A stretch of 64,000 nt of DNA from Panicum virgatum (lineage: Eukaryota > Streptophyta > Magnoliopsida > Poales > Poaceae): NCBI RefSeq assembly GCF_016808335.1, contig NC_053149.1, positions 37,712,118-37,776,117 on the forward strand, given 5' to 3'. The position numbers and the translations under genes are program-made. This document shows, piece after piece, positions 11,346 to 22,490 of this stretch. A model generated the notes under the pieces. It worked only from the letters and a program-made list of their open reading frames with translations, did not search any database and was not told the DNA's origin. Each line of letters starts with the position of its first letter. Positions within the stretch are counted from its first letter, which is position 1.

Positions 11346-12275
11346 CTCGTGGGGCCTCACCATTGCACCACCGTTGGCCGCCCTGCTGTGCCGCCCAGTT
11401 TCGCCGCCACCCAGTTGCGACGCCGGTCTCCGACACGCCAGATCGACATCTAGGGGAGTGATCTTCTGCCGATCCCGCTGCCGCCGAAGCACTTGACCGA
11501 GAAGGTGCCGCTTCAACCGTTTTGCAGGTAGGTGAATCCTCAGGCCATTTTTGTAGAGATTGAACTTGTTCGATGCCGATTAGTCTTAGGTAGATTAGTA
11601 AGTTACCTGTATTGGTTACTATGAATTGTGATTGCCTTTTTAGCGCTGAATCTGGGTGTTCTCGAAGAGAGTATAAGTTAAGAGACAAGGATTGCTTTTT
11701 GTGTGAAGACAATAGCGTAGCTACTGTGCTTGGTTGGCATTTGTGTGGAACATATGGTTTTTTTTAGTGCAACTCTGACCAACTGAAACAATGTTAAACC
11801 ATGGACCTTTCTCTGATGGATTCGCCAGTTGCTGAACAAATGAATTCTTGAACCTAAAAGGAGTTAGGAACACTGTTAAACTTGTGAGGGGAGCTCTTTT
11901 CAGGCTTGCTTCTGACCAGATTCGTGTTGGGCCAGCTGAGATTTTTGAGGTAAACAGGTATAGTCCAAAGGCTATTTGAGTTAGCCAACTGCCTTGCCTC
12001 TGACCCTAGGTCCTGCTTATATTAAGCCTGAGATAAGCCTGTTGATGTCGGGTGAGTGTTTATTTTGCTCAGGTCTAACTTGTGCCGCTGCTTCATTTAG
12101 ATTCAGAGACTCAGATCATGCCTAGTATGTTGGCAATCTTGTCAAATATTTTTTTTTATTTTTAACCTATTTTTCAATTTTATTTTAAAATTAACTCACC
12201 CGGACAAATATTTGCAGATCTAGCCATTTTGGTCGTGCCGGTTCGCGTGGCGTGACAAAAATACGTTGTCACGCC

Positions 12276-12879
12276 CAGGGTTTTAAAAACCGACCGGACC
12301 GGCCTAACCGCCGCCCTCCGGTACCGGTTTACCGGACCGGTTAGGCCGGTAACCGGTGGAAACCGGTTGAATTCAAATCCAAATTCAAATAAATTCAAAA
12401 ACTCCCATGCAACCGGTTCCGACCGGTTTACCGGCCGGTTTGACCGGTTTACCGGCCGGTTTTACCGGTTTACCGGTCGGTTTGACCGGTTTGAAATTCA
12501 AAAGCTCCCGTGCAACCGGTTTACCGGCCGGTTTGACCGGTTTACCGACCGGTTTGACCGGTTTACCGGCCGGTTTGACCGGTTTGATCGGTGGGCCTTC
12601 ATGGGCCGGCCCATTTTTTTTCTTTTTCTTTTTTGATTTAACTTTAAATTCCCACAAACTATACTAAATGAATGAATTTTTGAGAAAATTTGACACCATT
12701 AGATTCATCACACCTTGAAGTATTTTTAGGAATTTTTTGGGAATTTTTCATTTTTTGAATTCAAATTTAAAATTTGAATTTTGGCCGGTTGGGTACTGGC
12801 CGAAACCAGAACCGGACCGGACCGGTTTGACCGGTAACCGGTCAAACCGGACCGGTTCCCACCGGTTAGGTTAACCTTG
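12276..12879. mobile_element. hAT-type element full of ACCGGTTT motifs, nested in the left arm
   Basis: The 604-bp element begins CAGGGTTTTAA and ends TTAACCTTG and is flanked by a perfect 8-bp target duplication GTCACGCC (12268-12275 and 12880-12887). Its interior consists largely of degenerate repeats of ACCGGTTT/AAACCGGT on both sides of a central AT-rich part. It encodes nothing convincing: the open frames seen there simply translate the repeat. It inserted after the surrounding long-inverted-repeat element formed, because the right arm lacks it. Confidence 0.9.
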
Positions 12880-13519
12880 GTCACGCCACATGCATTGGCG
12901 TGATAAGGTGTGCCACGTTGGCATGCTTCGGAGCGCTCAGAAGAGATCTGCAAGTGCATATTTCACGTGTCAAGCTTGTCATGCCACTCCCACCGGCGTG
13001 ACAGTATAGTCTTGTCATGCCACTCCGCTGGCGTGATAAGGTCTAACCTTAGAAAAATCATATTTTTTTCATATGAACTCGGATGTAGATGATTTTTATA
13101 TGAAAATTGTAGCTCTCAACGAAATCTACAATTTGTAGTTTTGAGTTTTTTCATTTGAAGTCATTAAGATATTTAAATAAATTATTTAAACTTTTGACGG
13201 CATATTAAGTGATTTACCCTATGATGGCATATTAAGCGCTTTACCCTATGGAATCGTCTCTTACTTGACATGTTTATCATGGTTCTACAAATCAAGTTTT
13301 ATATAATATTTCATATATAAAATAATATGGACTAAATAATAATAATTTGATAAAAAATACAATGAGAAATCGAATTATATCATCATTGTGTATAGAATAT
13401 AATATAACACCCTAGATATTAATTATAAGCTGACGATTGTGAGGGATGAGAGAGAATTTCCAAGGCGATCGATCAGTAACAGTGAGGAGGCAGTTGCCTG
13501 TTGCTGGGTGAGAGCTTAC

Positions 13520-13909
13520 CTCGGATTTGAAGGGCACCGAGTGCACCTCGGCGCGGTACTGCCTGGTGACCTCGCGGGAGTAGGCGTCGGTGAGCCGCAG
13601 CGCGGCGTCGACCCAGACGCCGTTGGCGAAGCGCACCTTGGGGCCGCCGCCGCCGCCATCAGCAGCGAGCATGCGCAGGGCGATGTGCGAGGCGAGCGCG
13701 ACATGGGCGGGGCCACCGGCGGGCCCGAGAAAGGCGACGATCTGGTCGAGCATGGCGCCCCGCGCGCCCGCGCCGAGGAGCACCAGCGCCGCGTGGAGGG
13801 AGGGTGGGGAGACGGCCAGGTTGCCGCGGGAGCCGTCGCCGGAGGCGATGTGGCGGAGCACGCGTGCGTTGAAGGTGGGCACGTCCCGGGCGGCCGTCGC
13901 GTGCTCTAT
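13520..13909 (-). pseudogene. Captured serpin first exon (plant serpin-ZX-like), start codon lost
   Basis: The minus strand reads 130 codons of the N-terminal part of a plant serpin, including [40 protein letters not shown] and [14 protein letters not shown]. It ends in PFKSE at a clean donor (GTAAGC), so the original exon-intron junction was carried along. Serpins are suicide protease inhibitors; here the reactive-centre loop and all of the C-terminal domain are missing. The codon where the family usually begins with Met-Glu-His-Ala is ATA GAG CAC GCG, so the ATG appears changed to ATA. The fragment is the cargo of the surrounding long-inverted-repeat element and cannot make an inhibitor. 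Confidence 0.88.
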
Positions 13910-15116
13910 GGCAAGCGGTGGTGGGCTGGCTGGCCGACCGCTTGACGTAGAATATTGTGTGCATGCTTTCTTTGTTCGTCTGGCTTATAACTAATATCTA
14001 GGTTGTTAAATTATATTCCATACACAACGATGATATAGTTTGATTTCTCATTTTATTTCTTATCAAATTATTATTATTTAGTCCATATTATTTCATATAT
14101 CAAACATCAGTATAAACCATGATAAATATGACAAGTTAGAGACGATCTGATAGGGGTAAAGTGCTTAATATGCTGTCAAAAATTTAAATTATTTATTTAA
14201 ATATTTTAATGACTTCAAATGAAAAAACTCAAAACTACAAAACTGTAGATCTCGTTGATTGCTACAATTCTCATATAGAAATCATCTACATCCGAGTTCA
14301 TATGAAAAAGATATATTTTTTCTAAAGTTAGACCTTGTCCCGCCGATGGAGTGGCGTGACAAGGCTATACTGTCACGCCGGTGAGAGTGGCATGACAAGC
14401 TTGACACGTGGAATATGCGCTGGCAGATCCCTTCCGAGCGCTCCGAAGCATACCAACGTGGCACATCTTGTCGCACCAATCCATGTGGCGCGACAGCGTG
14501 TTTTTGTCACGTCATGCAGACCGGCGCGACCAAAAGGGTTAGATATGCGAATATTTGTCCGAGTGAGTTACTTTTAAAATAAAATTGAAAAATAAATTAA
14601 AAATAAAAAAATATTCAATCTTAGAGCTAGCACTTGGCAAAAAAAAATCCATATCCTGTTGAAGTGATGTAACTGATGTCCTAGTTGCTGAACTCCAAGT
14701 TAACAAACTGAAATCCAATCTTAACCGAGAATGACAACTGAAACGACTAGGATGTAGCAGCATCCCCCCCCCCCCCCCCCCCCCGGAATCTGGGTGTTGT
14801 GGAAAAAAAGAGTATTTGCAACAAGATTTTGGTGTGTCCATGATAAAGTTATGCAACAAGTGTCCATGATAAATTTATCGGAGAATCATTTGTACCATTA
14901 GTTTGACATAGCCATGGCTAGTAGTCCATTCAATCTTTTTTGTCAGGCAGCTTCTAAAACCAGATGCTTGCATAGCATGAATGGTATATGGTTTGTCTGA
15001 CGCAATACATTCTGGATGGTTTAATATGCACTTATTTCTGAATTGTAGAAGCATGTGCTCCTGGCTTAGACAAGGTGGAAACAAATAGCTCATTTGGGTG
15101 CTCTATGCAGGAAGAC

Positions 15117-15783
15117 ATGGCTGATTTAAGCGAAGAGGCTCTGTCAGAGTATTATGAAATTGTTAGCAAGATGTTTGCTTGGCAGTGAGTGTGAAGGTCG
15201 TTTTCAGTTTTATAACAACTATGCTCTTGAGAAAGGGTTCAGTTCGGAAAAGCTATGTTGAGTAGGACAACAACAACCATGATATATTAAGTCTGAGGAA
15301 ATTTGTATGTAGTCGTCAAGGTTTCCGTGAATCGAAGTACATTATGAATGGAAACAGGAAGAGGAAGGCGCGCAATATCAGTCGTGTTGGTTGTCAAGCC
15401 AGAATGGTGATTGCACGAGTGAAGGAAACAGGATGGTGGTATGTCAAGGATTTCATTGATGAACATGCTTGTATGTTGCGATCACACAGGAGAATCCGTG
15501 ACAAGCAGAAAGCTTCCATCGTAGAGATGGAAATTTCTGGGATCCGCAAACACCAGATCATGGATATTTTGGAAATGCAGTATGGTGGGTTTGATACGGT
15601 TGGATGCATAGACAAAGACATATATAATTTCAGCTATAGCTATAAGCAGGAGACAATTGCTGCCGGTGATACTCAGACAGTGATAAAGTCACCTACAAGC
15701 GCGCCAAGAGAAGGACCCTGAGTTTTTCTTCAAGTATCTGGTTGATGCAGATGGTTATCTCGTCCATACCAAGATTAATAATC
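15117..15783 (+). pseudogene. FAR1/FHY3-related gene fragment, 5' part with lesions
   Basis: The plus strand encodes a FAR1 DNA-binding domain in pieces: SEYYEIVSKMF, then FQFYNNYALEKGF, RKFVCSRQGFRESKY, and RNISRVGCQARMVIARVKET with WWYVKDFIDEHACML. The start of the MULE-transposase-derived part follows (KDPEFFFKYLVDADGYLVH). FAR1 proteins are transcription factors domesticated from Mutator-like transposases. Visible lesions are a frameshift after MF at about 15180, another near 15250, a TAG where a Trp is usual just after it, and a frameshift near 15700. The sequence stops before the catalytic-like and SWIM domains. An acceptor-like CAG precedes the ATG, suggesting a 5' UTR intron that may reach back to about 11528 and contain the Pack-MULE-like element. 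Confidence 0.82.
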
Positions 15784-16917
15784 AATATAAGCCAATCCAT
15801 TAACTATACATAATAACACAAAACAAATAATAAATTTCTAAAGGAAAAATTATCTATACCTCTATATTAAAATTCTTGAGATTGACGCACTCTCAGACTC
15901 TAAAATAACTATGCCGCTTTGACTCTGAAACCTAAGTTGTCTATTGCATATACAAAAATTGTTGAAGTCAAACCCTAATTCGCTCGTCACTTTAACTTCA
16001 AATCTAAACGACTACTTCTCAACTCTGTGGATCTTCTCCGAAGATGCTTCGATTTGTAAGAGTGTGAAAACTTCTCAAATTTTTTACTACAACCTTCACG
16101 TATGAAATCATTATATCATGACAAATCTTAAGATTTTAGGTTTTGCTTTGCATTTTTATAGAATTTCAAAACGATCCGGCCACACGTTTGTGGTTATGGT
16201 TCGTGAGCAAGATCTATTAAATTTCCTTCCATTTTATAGATACGGGCTCGCATTCGACTCAATAACATGTTTCCTAGGAAATAAAAGTAATAATTATGTG
16301 TTAAGAGATTAAAACATGCATTCGACTCAATAACATGTAGTTTCCTAGGAAATAAAAGTAATAATTATGTGTTAAGAGATTAAAACATGCCACACATGTC
16401 GGCAAGGGTCCGAACCCACCAGGTTCAGCCAAACACTAACAGCACATGGCCAAACAGAGGTGAATGAGCGGCTTATGACTGCATGTAATCGGAATTTCAA
16501 TATTCTAATGGAAGCCCAAGCTTATAAGACTTAAGGCGGTCGAACTCGCCTTGCGTCCTCAAGGTGGGACAAAACTCCCACCCCGCGCGCGCCTAAGGCA
16601 ACCAGCACCGGGGATGCTGTGGCCTGTGGGCCCCAAGTGCCGAGGCTCAACTTCTTTAGTGGGCTGCTGCGATGGGGAATAGAGTTCATTATTGGCCTTT
16701 GGAATAGGAACATAATTTGCCAAAGTCAGAAACCACCACATGAACAAGCGCAGCGTAGTGGTATGTCTTTGTTCTTGAAACCTTACCAGGTACGACGAGA
16801 ACCATTGAGCTATGCATGTGTACGTGCTTACTTGTTGCTTTGAATTTACCTATGTTTGTGAAGCCGAATAAATGAAGGGAGTGCCAGAGCCAGGAACCTG
16901 AGGAGGCATCCAGCATC
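15784..16917. other. AT-rich spacer, no gene recognised
   Basis: Apart from the exact tandem duplication at 16251-16389, no element ends or coding frames were recognised. The segment 16530-16650 is GC-richer, with short unsupported ORFs. Confidence 0.5.
16251..16389. repeat. Recent tandem duplication, two units of 68 and 71 bp
   Basis: Unit one is 16251-16318 and unit two is 16319-16389. They are identical except for an extra AGT in the second. Such near-identity implies a recent duplication. Confidence 0.95.
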
Positions 16918-17155
16918 GTCAGAGCCAGGCGCGTTGGTCAACGAGCGCGCGGGGAGGAAGAGGAGTCCAGGCAGGAGCAGAACCTGGCGCGGTGGCCCTC
17001 GGCGAAGCCTCGGAGCCGGACGACATGGCGGTGGTTGAGGTGCGCCAGCAGCTGCAGCTCCAGGTAGAAGGCGGCCTTTCCGTCCCCGCCGCTCCCCTGC
17101 TGCCGGTGGTCGTCCTGGGGGGCGGCGCGCCTGACGGTGGCGACGAGGCCCCCGG
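16918..17155 (-). pseudogene. Receptor-like kinase fragment (kinase subdomains II-IV)
   Basis: On the minus strand a frame reads LVATVRRAA, then FYLELQLLAHLNHRHVVRLR and GFAEGHRARF. These are the beta-3 region, helix C (here ELQLL) and the HRHVVxLxGF signature of plant receptor-like kinases. It lacks the glycine loop, catalytic loop and activation segment. The invariant beta-3 Lys appears replaced by Arg in TVRRAA. It abuts, head to head, the unrelated fragment at 17150-17313, so this is a piece moved by a transposon rather than a decayed gene in place. Confidence 0.75.
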
Positions 17156-17313
17156 TCCTGCGGGCCGGCCTGGTGCTGTTCGCGCTGATCGCCGCCGCGC
17201 GCGCTGCGTTCGTCCCGGCGGACAGCTACCTCGTCCTCTGCGCGCAGGATGGCGCCGAGCTCGCCACCGTCGGCAGCCGGACGTTCGTCGGGGATGGCAC
17301 CCTGCCGGCCTCG
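17150..17313 (+). pseudogene. CrRLK1L (malectin-like receptor kinase) N-terminal fragment
   Basis: The plus frame reads RAGLVLFALIAAARAAFVPA, then DSYLVLCAQDGAELATVGSR and TFVGDGTLPA. This matches the signal peptide and first residues of the malectin-like ectodomain of FERONIA/THESEUS-type receptors, where AFxPADxYLxxCG is characteristic. The usual Gly after Cys is missing. The similarity stops at about 17313, where a pyrimidine-rich tract begins. No kinase domain follows. Confidence 0.6.
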
Positions 17314-17734
17314 GTTTCATCTCTTTTTCCTCTCTTTCTTTTTCTTCTTTTCTTCTCTTCCTACACCTCATGCTCCAATGGAGTTTCTAGACTGTTGGCG
17401 GCTGGAGAACCCCCCCCCCCCCCCCCCCCCCGCCCCCCTATAAAGTGTGCTGATAAGACTATCCGATTTGCTTGGTTCAAGATCTGCACTAGAGATTCAG
17501 AGGCAGTCTAAATCCATGAATTTATTTGCTTCTTGCATCGGCTATTTTTTAATTTGTGAGAAAAAAAAAGTCTGTACGACAATAGATAGGTGTGGTTTTA
17601 TGTGACAAGTCATACTCGTAGGTTTGTTTCCATGGATACAGGACGCCGTAGCAAATAAAAAGGACCATTTCGCCCTCACCGTCCTCCTTAAATTCTATCA
17701 TCTCCAAATGCTGGGGATGGCGTATGGGTCCCTA

Positions 17735-18520
17735 TATTTTTTTTAAGGAAAAAAATCTAAATTACTCCCTGAACTATAGCCAAAATTTAGATAACCCCAT
17801 AAACTAACATTTGGTTCATTTTATACCCCAAACTATATCCTTTGGTTCAAATTGCTCCCTAATACAATTTGTGTTTTTCATTTCTCTATGAATGGGTGGA
17901 GTTTTAAGTTGAAATTTTACAAGATGCTAGTACACATCATAAAACATCTTAAAAAATACATCATAAATTTTTATCATTATTTTGATAGGTTAGGATATTT
18001 ATTAATTAATTAATCATTTAAGTACAAAATTATATGAAAAATGATGATGAAAAAATTATAACAAAATTTTTTAATATGCATTGTGATGTTCACTCCTACC
18101 TCCATCCCAAAATATAAGTATTTGCTGACTTCTGCTGATCATGTTTGACCATTTGTCTTATTCAAAAAATTTGAGAAAAAACAAAAAACAATTTACATCA
18201 AATATATACGATGATAAAATATGTCATAACAAAATAAATAATATTTTCTCAAATTTTTTAAATAAGACGAATGGTCAAACATGATTAGCAGAAGTTAACA
18301 AATGCTTATATTTTGGAACGGATGGAGTATTACCCTGCAAAATTTGATATTAAAATTCAACTTGTGTATGGAGAAACAAAAAAAGCAAATTATGTATAGG
18401 GGTAAAATGAACTAAATTGCATAGTTTAGGGGGTAAATTGAATCACGTTATAGTTTAAGGGGTCATCTAGACTATGGCTCTACTTGAAGAGAGTAAATTG
18501 GACTTTTTCCTTTTTTGAAA
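17735..18520. mobile_element. Inverted-repeat element of unclear class, with nested Stowaway
   Basis: The left part (GGAAAAAAATCTAAATTAC near 17748, then CCCTGAACTATAG, TTGGTTCATTTTATACCCC) pairs with the reverse complement of the right part (GTAAATTGGACTTTTTCC near 18502, GTATAGGGGTAAAATGAAC). Arms are roughly 150-200 bp and diverged. No coding capacity and no clear target duplication were found. The Stowaway MITE at 18099-18327 inserted into its middle. Confidence 0.65.
18099..18327. mobile_element. Stowaway MITE (Tc1/mariner type)
   Basis: The 229-bp element has inverted ends CCTCCATCCCAAAATATAAG and CTTATATTTTGGAACGGATG-GAG, flanked by the dinucleotide TA on both sides, the standard Stowaway signature. 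Long inner inverted symmetry (AATGGTCAAACATGAT paired with ATCATGTTTGACCATT) allows a near-complete hairpin. Confidence 0.92.
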
Positions 18521-19990
18521 CGTACTAAGATATTTGTCTCCCGTGTTTACAGGTTGGAAAAATGTTACGGAGCACGGTTACCTCACCGTGACAGGTTGGC
18601 CAATTCTTGCTTCTTGGCGGGGCGAAACTACACTATGTGTCCCTGGTGCACGTGCATTATGGTGAAAAAAGATTTTTCCTACTAGTTAATTAAAATTTAC
18701 CATGTAAATTATTACTTTTCTTTCTTGCAATGGAAAGTGCACCAAGGTCAATTCGATTCTGGCTTCGCCAGTGCTGGACGCCATGCAGTGCAGACATCAT
18801 TAGACCCATGCAGGCGATCAGGGAGCAGCAGCAGCCTGGGACGCACACGCACTGCACATCACAGCACAGCCGCACCCCAGCTAGTGGGCTCCCGCTTGAG
18901 TGTTTGAGCGTGCTACGTACTCGTAGTACACGTACGCGAGCAGTCGAGCACGGTACATGCTTCGCGTCGCCTCTGGCAGGAGCCGTGCCTTGAAGAAGCA
19001 GAAGCAGAAGAGAAGGGCTCGGTTCCTCAGGCCGGGCCCCTTCAGGCCTCAGCGTTCTGCCGCGTCACTGCTGCAGTGCACGCCCGCGTCGCGGCATGGC
19101 CGGGCGTGGGCCAGCTCGGCTTGCCCCGTTCGTTCGCCAGTTCACGTGCTGGCGGAACGGAAGGAGAGCGCAAGGCGAGGGCGCGACTCAAACGGAGACC
19201 CACCGCCTGATCGAGCCGCAGATCCAGAAATAATTGAAGGAAGAGCTGATTTCTTATTCTTGTTCCTCTCTTTCTTATTCCTCCCCTTTTTTCTCCTCTT
19301 TTCTTCTCAAAAATAGAGGAGGGCTTAAGGGGCGCTCTATTGTTTCTTGAGGTCTAGGTGAGACTACACGCACGTGACCTGCCGATTTGGCGGGCTATCG
19401 GAAACTGGCCCAGTGCGCTACCGTGGGCTTCTTTTTCGGTAGTGAAGGGACGACGTCCGAGGACCACAACGGCACAACATAACGTGAGGGACGAGTCATT
19501 CCTGACTTTGACTTTAGTCCCGACCCTCACATGTGGTTCCGGCCCCACACATGGGTGACCCAAGTGCAGAGGGGACCAGAGTCAAATGAATTCTTTCTAA
19601 GGTGAGCGAGTAGTAAAATGGCATTCATATCGCGCCCGGTTTGCGGTCGAAATATTAAAAGTTACATGCACAGCCAGTTTGCGGTAAAAATATTAATAGT
19701 CACACACACAGCCGATTTACGTGGAAATGTTAAGAATCACATACGTGGGTGGATGTCAAAGTGTCGCAAAAAGGCAAGCTCAGTCTTCTTCCTCCTCGCG
19801 ACATTGGCCGATTTTAGGGAAGGAGGGTTGTCGGGGCTGGGGAATCCATCACCGCTGGACATAGAAGAATTCGAAGGGAGGGGTGGGGAAGCACAACGGC
19901 TGTGGTGGTGGATTGAGGGGTGGTGGGGCGAGGCGGTGGAGTGTCGCCGGCTGCTAACGGTTAGCTAGACAGCCGATAGACCACAACTAG
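18521..19990. other. Spacer; GC-rich part and short repeats, no gene recognised
   Basis: 18890-19210 is GC-rich with an unsupported frame starting at 18957. A pyrimidine-rich tract follows at 19250-19315. At 19638-19752 three degenerate units of about 38 bp (GTTTGCGG...AATATTAA...CACAGCC) lie in tandem. Confidence 0.45.
19638..19752. repeat. Three degenerate 38-bp tandem units
   Basis: Each unit carries TTTGCGGT or TTTACGTG, AAATATTAA or AAATGTTAA, and a CACA-rich end. The units differ at many positions, so the array is old. Confidence 0.7.
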
Positions 19991-20138
19991 CAGTGGCAAA
20001 TCTAGCCAACATATCTAGATAGGGCTCATTTTCCTTATTTCTTCCTAAAAATAGAGGGGGCTTAGGGGGTATCCATTGGTTTTGGGGAGGTAGGGAGGGC
20101 TTGATCCCCCCTAGCACCCCCTTTGGATCCGCCCCCTG
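19991..20138. mobile_element. hAT-type MITE related to the 7009 element
   Basis: It begins CAGTGGCAAATCTAG and ends GGATCCGCCCCCTG, matching the ends of the 7009-7181 element, and shares the internal CCTAAAAATAGAGGGGG/GGTATCCAT words. No matching 8-bp flanks were found. Confidence 0.65.
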
Positions 20139-20899
20139 AGGACGCAGAGAGGAGACGGAGGAGATAGAGCAGTCACGGCTAAAGAAAATAGCAAAATGCA
20201 ATTACCCTAATACCCTTTCCAAAAGATGAAAAATTAAATTAAATTAGGACCCGGTCCCACATTTTTTGGTACTTAGTCCCATATTTTGGAAGTACCAAGT
20301 ATTTTACCCTAGGTATTTCTGGGTACTTCATACCTTCATCACCGTAGGATTTTATTAGATAAACGACTTCTATTTTTTTCAATTGTAAAATTCCTCAATT
20401 GTTATATAGAAATGGAAATACCAACAATCTGACTAAAAGTCATCACTAGCATCACGCCCTCAATGGATGTAAGTTTGTTGTGATTGATTCCATACTAGCT
20501 GGCTATGGCAAGGCTTGCCATTTTGGTAAAGTTGGCTTAGCCGAAAATGGAGGAGAGACCGACGTATAAATTGGTTTCTTTCTCATGTGTAGCTTTTTTT
20601 CTCTTGAAGGGTTCTCATGTTAGCTAGTGACCTACCAACTCGTGATACAGGCATGCTGATTAAAGCCATCTGTAGTCGATCGCATATACTCTAGAAGTTT
20701 AGAAGTCTCCAAACCATGTTAAACGCGAACTATATTATTATCTCCATACCAAGAAACACAAATCACGTACTCTAGCTTGAGGCATTCTCTAGAGATCACA
20801 TTCATCCACGATGCTCTATTCTAAGATACCCATACACATTCACCAGGAAATGGATCCTACCTTGCTCGGAAGCCCCTTCGGTCGCTTTCGTGTTCCGTC

Positions 20900-22490
20900 A
20901 GGTGATGACGAAGGATCGAACCTGTAACGAACATGGTCTTGTTTAGCCTATTTCGAGTGATTTTGGTGATAGAGTGATAACATAATCAATAGGATTAACA
21001 AGTTTGCGAGATTATATTTGTAGAAATTTTTAGTTTTCTTGGATGGAGTCCAAACCATATCCGAGACGTCCAATTCACCGTCGAGACATCCAATCCACCG
21101 TCGAGACGTCCAAACCATCGTTGAGACACTCAAGTCGCTGTGAAAAAATAGAAATAGAATATATTTGGAATGTCCAAATGACTGCTGCGACGAATTGAAC
21201 ATATGCAAGAAGGAAACAAGATTCTTAGTACTACCGGAATATCTGGTGGGCCGTCGGACTAACCAATGCCCCCCACCACCCATCGGACTATCCGACCCAC
21301 TAAAACCGAACTAATTCTGACATCAGTTGAAAACCGTAATGACACCGGATGATCCCATGCTCCCAAGAAAGCACCATCGGACTAATCATAGGAGTATCCT
21401 CTAGAGAGCATGTTTCTCAAGTTTTCAAAACTCCTTCAACACCGGATAGTCCGATGCCCATCGGACTAAAGCACCGGATCAATGATGTCAGCATTACAGT
21501 TGCAAAAGAAGACAGTTCTTCAGCACCGAATGATCCGACGCCCCATCAGAGCAATGCATCGGATGATCCGATGGCCTCCACATCAGCTGAGACCGCCAAC
21601 GGCTACTATTCAGGCGCAATGTGACAGGAAGGTCCGACACCCCCATCGAAAGATCCGATGGCTACGCAGAAAAGGAGATAACGGCTACAAATGACTAGTT
21701 CGACTTGGTGGGCTATTTAAGCGCCTCACCCCGACCATTTTGGAGCTGTTGGAGTTTAGAGGGACCCCATACACATTGAAGAACACCTCCAAGCCAACCA
21801 AAGTGCTTAGTGATCAAACTCTTAGGTTTAGCACAAGATTTGTAAGTGAGAGTGCTAGGATAGCTCAATTTTGAGTGTGAGAGCAAAGTTGTGTGTAGTG
21901 CTTGAGAGCTGCTCAAGCTTGTACTCGGTGTGCCAGCCATCCTTGGAGTCTTGGTGGCTCGCCGGCAACATCATCGACCCTCCGGCTTGGTGTGGAGTGG
22001 AGACGACATTTTTGTGCGGGGGACGTGGAGACCCCCACCCTTCTTGGTGAAACTCCTTAGTGGAAAGTGGGATCAATGTGATCGTGATTGTGTTCACAGA
22101 ATAGACTTGATTTTCGTGAAGTAACACTTTTTGTGAGTGTTTCAACAACGTGGATGTAGGTATACCTTTGTGGCTAACTGAACCACGAGATAAATTCTCA
22201 TGTCAAAGAGTTTGCGTTCTCCCATCCATCCTTTAAGCTTCCACATTTCATTCTAGCAATCTTTATGTGCCTTTACTTTCATAGAGTAGTTTCTTGATAG
22301 GATTGGCTATATAGGTTGTAAAACTTATTTTGGGATGAGAGTTTCACACTAGTTGAACTGTAGTTGTACATTTAGATAGTATGTTTTAGTTTAAATATTG
22401 TGCAAACTAATTAGAGCCTTAGGTTAAGGTTTCAAGTTGCCTAATTCACCTCCTTCCTTTCTTAGGCTACGAGCACCCGATTCCTTTCAG
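20900..22490 (+). mobile_element. LTR-retrotransposon-derived block (probable LTR and leader)
   Basis: The block carries many CCGGATGATCCGATG-type words and ends with CACCTCCTTCCTTTCTTAGG and a ...CGATTCCTTTCAG segment. That ending resembles the leader just before the primer site in some grass LTR elements. No gag or pol frame was recognised, and neither end is proven. A set of four degenerate 20-bp tandem units (CGAGACGTCCAATCCACCGT-like) lies at 21060-21143. It may be a solo or truncated LTR. No gene is seen across the stretch. Confidence 0.5.
21060..21143. repeat. Four 20-bp tandem units
   Basis: Units of the form (C/T)GAGAC(G/A)(T/C)(C/T)CAA.(T/C)CACCGT repeat four times with a few substitutions each. 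Confidence 0.85.

Larger units (their letters stand above)
12141..14615. mobile_element. Pack-MULE-like element with long inverted repeats carrying a serpin exon
   Basis: Two arms, 12141-13430 (about 680 bp once the nested hAT is removed) and 13983-14615 (about 630 bp), are inverted copies of each other. Paired stretches include the AATATTTTTTTTTATTTTTAA end, the GGCGTGACA-rich block and GAACTCGGATGTAGATGATT. Between them lies a 552-bp GC-rich cargo, a serpin exon with its intron start. The 7-bp word CAATCTT flanks both ends (12134-12140 and 14616-14622), a possible shortened target duplication. Long terminal inverted repeats around a host gene piece are the hallmark of Pack-MULEs; a foldback element is the alternative. 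No transposase is present. Confidence 0.8.

Noticed and set aside
12367..12667. Overlapping frames on both strands encoding repeats such as TGRFDRFTGRF and GKPVKPVGKPVKP
   Set aside because: These translate the ACCGGTTT array of the hAT element. Open frames on both strands arise from the repeat unit.
12268..14500. CRISPR-like or satellite repeats of GGCGTGACA words
   Set aside because: The words occur in inverted arms at irregular spacing and belong to the long-inverted-repeat element.
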